From Rhytidiadelphus loreus (Eukaryota; Streptophyta; Bryopsida; Hypnales; Hylocomiaceae): a stretch of DNA of 64,000 nt. Shown in pieces: positions 56,584 through 64,000 of this stretch. The translations under genes were made by a program, and so were the position numbers. The notes below the pieces were generated by a model. The model was given only the letters and a program-made list of their open reading frames with translations. It did no database searches and had not been told where the DNA came from. The stretch's first letter is position 1; every line of letters begins with the position of its first letter. The DNA is taken from NCBI GenBank assembly GCA_947034895.1, contig OX344762.1:37490760-37554759 (forward strand), read 5' to 3'.

Positions 56584-57349
56584 CCATGGCCTACCGATGG
56601 CCTACCGACAGCACACGTGGCCACCCGAGGGAAGTAGTTCCCTTCCGTAGTAGCTCGTGCCTCTACTAAAAAGTAAGCTTTGCTCATTTCATTTGTTTCA
56701 AAAAAGAAAAAGAAAAGTAAGCTTAGTGTAAGAGTGGACATTTGACAAATACAAAGAAGATACCGATTTCAAGGCAACGTTCAATTATTGAAGAGAAAGA
56801 CTAGGTCGTCTACTTCAAGTGCTAACAAGCAGCAAGTTTCAATTACACACAGAATAATGAAGGCAGGAAACTCCAAAGTACAGGTGGTCACAATAAAGGA
56901 GTTTGGCCTCGTACAATTCATGCGGTTCGTAATCACCGTCACTATTAACATTATCAGTGTGAATCCCACAACGAATCATTTGAATTACCTAAGAGTACTC
57001 CAACCAGTCTAAACACTGCGAAGGCGACACAGGGTCATCCAATCAAGGTCAACGAAACATCACTCGCCCTCGTCTGTGGACCAGCAAAGCCTCGCACGGC
57101 CTCGTCTCGATGATAGACATAAATATACAGTCACCACACCGCGAGGATGAGAATACATGTCACACTCTCAACGGATGCTTCCAAGCACCATTATCAAGTG
57201 CAGGTATACAAGAATGTTCTTTAACCGTAAAAGATAACCTTCAGAAGCACAACCCGCCATCGACCCGTCAGGCTGATGGCAATAGGGTAACAACTATAAC
57301 ATCAATGAGCCCAGATGATGCCATCCGTGTGAAATAACAGGTGGACCAT
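56584..57349. other. Intergenic, 3' flank of the TLC gene
   Basis: ORFs at 56788-57012 and 57110-57337 (plus) are not recognised. A short direct repeat CGATGGCCTACCGA lies near 56588-56610. The part next to 57350 probably contains the 3' untranslated region of the minus-strand gene. Confidence 0.35.
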
Positions 57350-58129
57350 TCAATCGTACTTTTCCTGGATAGAGACTTCGGACTTTCTTCTGAAAGAGCT
57401 ACGTCTCTTGGAGTAGAACTTTATCAATCCCACCCAGAGCTTGTAAACCCACACCATGCTCCCGAAGATTGCAAACGCGACCTTGAACATCCAACAATAC
57501 GCTAGCCATCTTGGCATAATCTTGTCGGCATAACCTCCCAAGTAAAATTTCCCCATAGACCATGTCAAATAGGGGCCAAATCCTCCCCTAACGATGGTGA
57601 AAAACACTGTGAAAAAAGGAGACAGGTTTTTGTATATCATCTTAGCTGTTGGAGATGTCTCCCGCGCCATTCGACACAGAGTCCAGATGTTTTGCACCGG
57701 ACTGGTGACTTCTCCACCTGCTATCAGACACATCACAGACATAGCCCCATGCCCGATAAAGTACCGGCATGATATCATGTACGTCAACGTCGCAACATGG
57801 TGGCCGATGAAGAGAAAATCATCTGGGGCGGTGATCAAATAATTGAGTAAATCAACAACGAAATAGGCCATTGAATACTCCATAATCTTGTTCTGGAAGA
57901 GCGTGTTGGGAGCATCCAAAATCCATTTCTGCGAAAAAATCTCATAACAGGACAGTGCCGCCACCACTGTTCCATGGGTCAACGAAATCCCACAGCTAGC
58001 TGCATCGTACCGGGCCCGTCCCTTCCAGAGCTTGTGAAATACAAAAAAGTAGCCAATGAAATACACAGCCGTAAACATGAACATCGACCCGAAGAACACC
58101 AGGTTGTCTGTAATGAAGTTCATGATCAT
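57350..58129 (-). CDS. TLC (TRAM-LAG1-CLN8) domain membrane protein
   Basis: 259 residues in one exon, starting MIMNFITDNLVFF (the third codon is a second possible start). Several membrane segments are visible: about 8-30 (NLVFFGSMFMFTAVYFIGYFF), 45-62, 85-100, 107-130, 165-182 and 215-238. The TLC signature includes the polar SCGISLTHG, then YFVVDLLNYL and FIGHHVATLTYM with the paired histidines near 108-109. The C-terminus is basic (FYSKRRSSFRRKSE), so it is probably cytosolic. Size and layout fit the plant TLC proteins related to animal TLCD proteins rather than ceramide synthase, which is longer and has a Lag motif not seen here. The family acts on membrane lipids; the exact role of the plant members is not established. 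An intron in the leader is likely: an acceptor TTGTGTTGCAG ends at 58297 and a donor TTTGGTACGTC lies near 59363. Confidence 0.85.
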   Translation of the reverse strand: MIMNFITDNLVFFGSMFMFTAVYFIGYFFVFHKLWKGRARYDAASCGISLTHGTVVAALSCYEIFSQKWILDAPNTLFQNKIMEYSMAYFVVDLLNYLITAPDDFLFIGHHVATLTYMISCRYFIGHGAMSVMCLIAGGEVTSPVQNIWTLCRMARETSPTAKMIYKNLSPFFTVFFTIVRGGFGPYLTWSMGKFYLGGYADKIMPRWLAYCWMFKVAFAIFGSMVWVYKLWVGLIKFYSKRRSSFRRKSEVSIQEKYD

Positions 58130-59820
58130 TGTGGTTCCACAGTAGCCGGCCCCTCAAAGGCAGACCTAATCACAAACACTGCTTTTGACTGCTGTCGAGT
58201 GCCCCAAGATTTATCATGAGGGTGCTGTTCACCATCCACAACTGTTATACCCTTGTGGTCAGTTGTGATCCCAGAGAAATGATTGAATCGTTTCCCCTGC
58301 AACACAATTCCCAAATATGACACATAAGCCAACATGCCATACGGGAAGCTAGATTAAACCCTAAAGAACCAAGGAGTCATGGTTTTCAAAAAGACCAATT
58401 CCAGTGGTCGAAATGCGAAAATAAGACAATTCAGAAGGGGTCAAAGCCTGTATCAACAGACTCAATGAAGATCGTTGCATGTGCTGGTCAAAAATAAATA
58501 AACTTGTACAAAAGAAACTCCCCATCTTAACTGTTCACAACTGCTGCAAAAAGGACCTCTTGATCCTTTATTGTATCCCGATTCACCATTAAGATAAAAC
58601 CTAAAACGACAGACAAAACAGTACTGACAATAAAATACAAGACATGATGCAACCAAATGATACGTGTATTTGACGATGAGTAAAGTTCACTTCACGCAAC
58701 GAATATCCCTACACTGATGTTCAGACCTTGGACGATCAAATTCTAATCCACCGCATAATCATTGAAGCATTGCCACTAAAATCCAAGTGCAAACCTTACA
58801 CCTTAAAACCCTAGTCCCAATCACAAATGAAAATTGTCAAACCCTAATTCCTTCAAAACTCGTAAAATCAGTTAAACAACACAGCGAAAGAAAGAATAAT
58901 AATATTTGGTATAAAACAACCAATTCCTACCGTGATTTCAACATCTCACTCCAACACAGAGGCATTTTTTTACCAAAGCGAGTTTTCAGAAACCCTACAT
59001 ACAGAATTCCACATGCATTCCCAACTACACGAAATCTGACATATAAAAACGCCCTAACCACTAACAAGAGACCGTTCGACATCAAATGTCTCTCCTTTCA
59101 TCACAGCGACTCCAATCAAAGTATTCAGGATTCCAGAAACCCTGGAAACAGAATTCCAGATGCATAATCAACTCCAAGTTCCACTTTTAAGCAGTCCGAC
59201 ATTCACAAACAAACTAAAAACTATGTCAATAGACAATGCGCAGCAAGAAAACGTAAGATCATGTGCAAATGCATCCCGTGAGTTCAAAATACAAGACTGT
59301 TTTCCCTCATCCGGATCTCAAACGAATCGGAATCGAAAACGCAAGGGTTTGGTGGGAGAGGAGACGTACCAAAGGGCGACACGGGAGACACGAAGCGGCT
59401 CGATTGGATTGGGGGAGCGCGGCGGCGATGGCGAAAAATGAAAAGAGCGATGGAGCACGTCTGGACCAAGCGCGAAAGGGGAGATGGGGAAAACGGACGG
59501 AGCTGGGTCGGGGAGGAGCTGGTGAGATGGGAGCCGTTGATGTCGGGGGCTGGAAAAGGAACGGATGAGATGTAACGATGTAAACAATGTGTGGGCCCAC
59601 GCTTGGGATGTGCGGACACCGGAAGCTGGGAATATTCCGAAAGGCTTCTTGAACGGCTTCTTGTTTGTATTTTGATGCCTTGGAGAGCATCTTCACTCCA
59701 TTTCCAACTACTTAAGCAATTACGCATATTCGGAGCGCAGGTTTTTCGAGTGCCGAATTTTTTTCCATGCACGGAAATAGAATTTATAGAATTTATTGCA
59801 ACAATTTATAGAATTTAACA
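58130..59820. other. Presumed leader, leader intron and promoter of the TLC gene
   Basis: The minus-strand stretch 58296-58130 would be the second leader exon; 58297 to about 59363 the intron; 59364-59600, GC-rich with overlapping ORFs on both strands, the first leader exon and promoter. The ORFs (59160-59818) are Pro/Ser/Arg-rich frames of GC-rich DNA and are not taken as genes. TTAAACCCTAAAGAACCAAG at 58354 is a lone TTAA-element end. Confidence 0.35.
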
Positions 59821-59924
59821 CAAATCAATAGACACCATAATTTTGACTAATAAAAAAAATCCAAATGCTAAAGATAGAAATTATATTTTTGGTGAATTTT
59901 TGAAGTTGTATCTTCAAAATTCAT

Positions 59925-60318
59925 TTGAAAAAAATCTAAAAATAATTTTATAATTTTGACCATACAAATACTTTCTATTTTTTATGCTTCACATTATTAT
60001 CTTTGATGCAAACTTCAAAAAAGTTATAGAAATTATATTTTATAACATATTTGTATTTTATCCAAATTCCTTCGGCTTTTAAGAATTAAGAGCATCCTCA
60101 ATCCAACCAGTATATCGGCCTTGCACATGTATTTTTAAATTTTGATTTGCATATAATTAAAATTTGAAATTATTATAGTTTTATGATTTTGATAGATAGA
60201 TACTTTCTACTTTTTATGCTTCACATTATCTTCTTTGATGCAAACTTCAAAAAAGTTATAGAACTTATATTTTATAACATATTTGTATTTTGTCCAAACC
60301 CCTTGGACTTTTAGTCAA
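59925..60318 (+). repeat. Direct repeat, two copies of about 150 bp
   Basis: The segment ACTTTCTATTTTTTATGCTT then CACATTATTATCTTTGATGC, AAACTTCAAAAAAGTTATAG and TATTTTATAACATATTTGTA (59970-60065) recurs at 60205-60300 with few changes. The spacing is about 238 bp. Confidence 0.8.
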
Positions 60319-60384
60319 TGGTGTTAGTACGTGTGCCTAGAAATATGAGCCTAAGAGCCTTGAGCCTAGGCACATAGGTACTCT

Positions 60385-60685
60385 AATTTACATACTTATA
60401 ATATAAATATCCTATAACTATGGAAAATGCCTATAATATAGGTGTCTATAACATAGACACTTATAATATAAACATCCTATAACTACGGAAGGTGCTTGTA
60501 ATATAGGTACCTACGACATAGATACCTATAACATAATTAAACACTTATAATATAAACATCCTATAACTATGGAAGGTGCTTATAATATAGGTACCTACAT
60601 AGACACCTACAATATAGACACCTATAATATAAACATCCTATAACTATAAAAGATGCCTATAACATAGGAGCATATGCTTATGGGC
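60385..60685 (+). repeat. Tandem repeat built on ATCCTATAACTATGGAA, four units
   Basis: Units start ATCCTATAACTATGGAAAAT (60409), ATCCTATAACTACGGAAGGT, ATCCTATAACTATGGAAGGT and ATCCTATAACTATAAAAGAT, 65-85 bp apart. Between them are variable numbers of the shorter words AATATAGGTACCTA and ATAGACACCTATAATATA, so the array has a nested short period. Confidence 0.85.
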
Positions 60686-63600
60686 TCAAGATCCTAGGCT
60701 CACATAATAGCAATCGTGGAATTTTAGGGGTTAATATTGCAAAAAGTCTCTAAATGAAAGGGGACAAAAATGAGTTCTTTTCAAATAAAGGGCAAAAACT
60801 AAATTGACCTTGCACATTATATGTTTTTTTGTTACTCTAGAGGGCTATGAATTCCCATCTAGAAACCCGCCAAAACCCACCGATCGCAAGCTGCACTAAC
60901 TTGGCCGAGCAACTGCCAAGTCACTTTTTTTGAGGAAAAAAAAAATTAACTTTGTTTTTCATTTTAAGGATTAATTTATTTTTTTGTGGCCCCACACCCA
61001 TCCACCCCGGATCTCATCTAATGATTGTGAAGGGTGGAAAAAAATGTGACCTTGCACTTAAAAGAATAGCACAATTGGAGGTCAAATAAAGGGTTCTCTA
61101 GGGTATCAATTTTAAAGCCTTGGTCTTAGGATTATTGAGAATATCATATATAGATGAATGACTAAGGTGTGTATGGGCCAAAGTGATATATAAGTGTTCA
61201 TAGATAATGACCAAAGGGAAGGTGTTAGAATCAATGCTACGCAAATAGACAACTAAAGGTTCAAAGCCCCATGGTATCTTGCTTCTACAATTCTACTTCT
61301 AGCCTAAATCATGTGGCCTAAGTCAATGAATACCAATAAACAAGTTAATCAATTTTTAAGTAAGTATATATGTTGTCTATCTTTGTGATGTTGAAAGTGA
61401 CCATATGACTAAAAATACAAGATTGAGACAAAATCTTGGTGAGTACTTGAGCACATTTGTGAACTTGATTATAGCTTAATAGATTGCTTGTCAATTTATG
61501 TTATAGCAAAGAACAATTTGAAAAGGCAAGAGGTGTCACAAACATTCACCCTTCAACAACTTATATAACTTTTCTCTACCTTTATTGGACTTTGTAGAAA
61601 TCTAACCTTCTTTCAATGATAGGTACTTATTTGCCTAGCATCGTAGGGGATTTTTATAATATATGAATGGCTACTTGAAATCTTCAAGTGACTCTTTTAG
61701 ACTAGATATGTAGCTTTTTGAAGCCTAATAGTAACCCCTAGGATTTCTTAGTGCTTCTTAAAGACTCCTAATTTTTTTTTAAGAAACTTCAAGTTATAGT
61801 GAAAGTATATATTGAAGGCAAGATGGGCAAAACTCCAATCTTGCCGATATAAGTCTTGGAGCATTCTTGTTAAGCTTTATATCATACCTTTGAGGTAAAA
61901 ATCACTTGTAAGTTATTTGTGTTACATTCTCTTGTCCCCTTGAATATTTATGAGGTTTTGGATGTTGATAGGTATTGCACACTCTAATAGTTTTGGCCTT
62001 CTTGGAGAGTTGTGGGGATTGTTAGTTGATAGATATTGCACACTTTTGTTCTTGTATTACATTGGATTTTTGTGTCCTTGACAAGAGGTGAACTTATTGA
62101 GTTTATAGAGACATTGTGGAGAGAATGTGATCAAAAGTCCATACTAGATGCTTGAGCATATTGTTTTGTTTCATACAAGTTTTTTGAGGGTTGGCCTACA
62201 CTCATCAATAATAGATAAAAGGTAATGGTAATTCCTACAAACACAACCATATAAGAGTAGGGCTTTTTAAAAGAGAATTGGGGGAAGAGTGAATAAGGAA
62301 GTAGAAAAAGCTTAGAACATTGGATGCCAATACTTATGAGGGCATCTTTATGTGAAAAAGAAATTGAAGCTATGGATTGGTCTCGCAATTTCAACATTTA
62401 GAGTGGCATGATTGCATGAAGCACCAGAAAGTAGTTGAGTTGGACATTGACTCAAATCGATCATGATAGACCAATGACACCTATATTTTGATAGATTGTA
62501 TAGGCTTCACTAGTATATTTGTTTGTATTTGAAGTTTCAAGCATATTTCCTTGGTTTATTGGATTTCAATGAAGTTTTATTCAATGTGTGATTTTAATGA
62601 AAATTTTCAATTTAATACTTCAATTTTTACAATCCTTCCCAATATTTGTTGCATGCCCCAAAACCTCCATTGAAGGGCTATTATTTAGATAATCCTACAA
62701 ACTAAAAGGGCAATAAAAAATTCAACATTTTATATGAAGGTTGGCCCATCCTTCAAAATACAACAATGATTGTGGACCATGTTTTGGCTTCTCACTTTTT
62801 GAGTGTATAAAAATTAACAACTTCATGAAATAGAACATGATGGAACCACCAAAGGTATTGCACTTAAAATTGTCCAAATAAGCATTTGAATAAGGTTCAA
62901 TTCCCATTGCAAGGAAATTATGATAACATCACAATAGCATGAGAACCCTTCTCAGAGTTCAAGCACAACTTCGTCACCCTAAAGGCCAATCAACAAAAAT
63001 TCAAATGACTTTAGGGAACTTGGTGACATGATTGATTTTAAAGTAGTGATGATGCATTTGTCAACAAGGTTGAAGAGAGGACTTGGTGGACATAACTCAA
63101 ATATGGCTCCCCTTATTATTAAATTGTCTCAATTTTGTTGAATCTTATTGGGAGTCAAAATGATGTTTAAGATTCTCATTGCGGCATTTTAGAACAATCT
63201 AAAAATAAACTATAAATTTTCAAAATGCTAAAAATTAGATTTGCCTAGAATCATGCAACCCTAGGTTCTCATATCCACATGGCTAATATTTCAAGCAAGA
63301 ATCCAAATAGATTTATTTTGCAAATAGGTCACAATTAGCTGTAGTTACCCTAATTGCAATTGAGCATAGTTACCCTCATATTTTCAAATTGTTGAAAATA
63401 GGTGAAGAAGACAAGATTTCAATCTCTTTTTACATGAATTATTGGAAACTATATGAATAAGTTACAAATTTTTAAATAATAGATGAGTCTTTGGTATTTA
63501 GAAGGTGTATATCTTCATAATTAATATCTTTATTATAGGCATGTATCTAAATGTGATTGGTTTGGTTAGTGACAATTTTAGGTGGCCTTATAATAATTCA

Positions 63601-63699
63601 TTGTACACTTACAAATATTAGCTACAAGCACTTCGTGTTACCTTACAAAGTCTCATTGATAAATGACTTAACTTGCCATTTCTGTAGCAAAGAATAAAA
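60686..63699. other. AT-rich non-coding stretch
   Basis: TTTTAGGGGTTAAT at 60721 is a lone TTAA-element end. ORFs at 62131-62397 and 62722-62907 (minus) are not recognised and no promoter or splice context supports them. I see no gene. Confidence 0.4.
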
Positions 63700-64000
63700 A
63701 ATATTGAAAACTATTTTTTTTGCACATCTAACCATAAGACCTTACACCTAACTAGTACTCTATATAAAAATGTGTGGAAAAAATTTCAGAATTTTTGACG
63801 CACAGATTGCAAGATATTTGCATTTCAAATGAAAAAAACAAGTTTCTTAGCAAATTAAGGGACTAGATTATTTGACTTTGAACCTTCTTAACTTAAATTT
63901 TTTGCACTACAAAGTTTTGAGTTTTAAATCTTTATGGTAAAAAATTGAGTTGAGGGTCTTGGAGAAAAAAAAAATACAAAAAGAACTTAATTTTTTATTC
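63700..64000 (-). mobile_element. TTAA-type element, inverse copy of 16445-16690, cut by the window end
   Basis: CCATAAGACCTTACACCTAA, TTTTTGACGCACAGATTGCA, TTTGACTTTGAACCTTCTTA, TTTGCACTACAAAGTTTTGA and GAGTTGAGGGTCTTGG are the reverse complement, with changes, of the right third of the 15626-16778 element. The end nearest 63700 has no clear TTAACCC and the other end lies beyond the window. Confidence 0.6.

Noticed and set aside
59160..59818. Several ORFs of 75-162 codons on both strands
   Set aside because: They overlap in all frames in GC-rich DNA that fits a leader exon and promoter; none has a recognisable domain.

Overview
The window is nuclear DNA of a land plant. The genes have short GT-AG introns, plant-specific products (a plastid limit dextrinase and two arabinogalactan peptides) and a short run of the plant telomere repeat. 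About six genes lie in 64 kb of AT-rich, repeat-filled DNA. The two AG-peptides without a GPI tail and the overall texture fit a seed-free plant such as a moss or lycophyte better than a crop, but the lineage is an inference from style only.

Layout: a conserved plant coiled-coil protein of unknown function (5295-6029, minus); SEC61 gamma in two exons (11784-12518, minus); an arabinogalactan peptide (19672-19887, plus) facing a second one (25409-25678, minus) about 5.5 kb away; a 30-exon starch-debranching enzyme, limit dextrinase/pullulanase (36488-49315, plus), which takes up a fifth of the window; and a TLC-domain membrane protein (57350-58129, minus). A possible promoter with a 27-codon ORF (18566-19017, minus) and a GC-rich locus with an ORF (22780-23160) are weaker. 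No operon-like or pathway link between the genes is visible: the products act in different places (ER translocon, plastid starch breakdown, cell wall, membranes).

The rest is mostly non-autonomous transposons and tandem repeats. The main theme is a set of elements that start TTAACCC and end GGGTTAA, so the ends look like a TTAA target duplication plus a CCC-type inverted repeat, the arrangement known from piggyBac transposons. A 230-bp family has six copies; a 0.55-1.15 kb family has at least four recognisable copies; a 585-bp element has an 18-bp inverted repeat with one mismatch. A separate 919-bp element is a convincing miniature CACTA transposon with a TTA duplication and subterminal repeats. 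Several foldback elements, three near-identical 125-bp tandem units, a degenerate 235-bp satellite and repeat pairs inside limit dextrinase introns complete the picture.

All gene models come from reading the sequence by eye: exon joins rest on reading frame, GT-AG borders and recalled family motifs, not on transcripts or searches.
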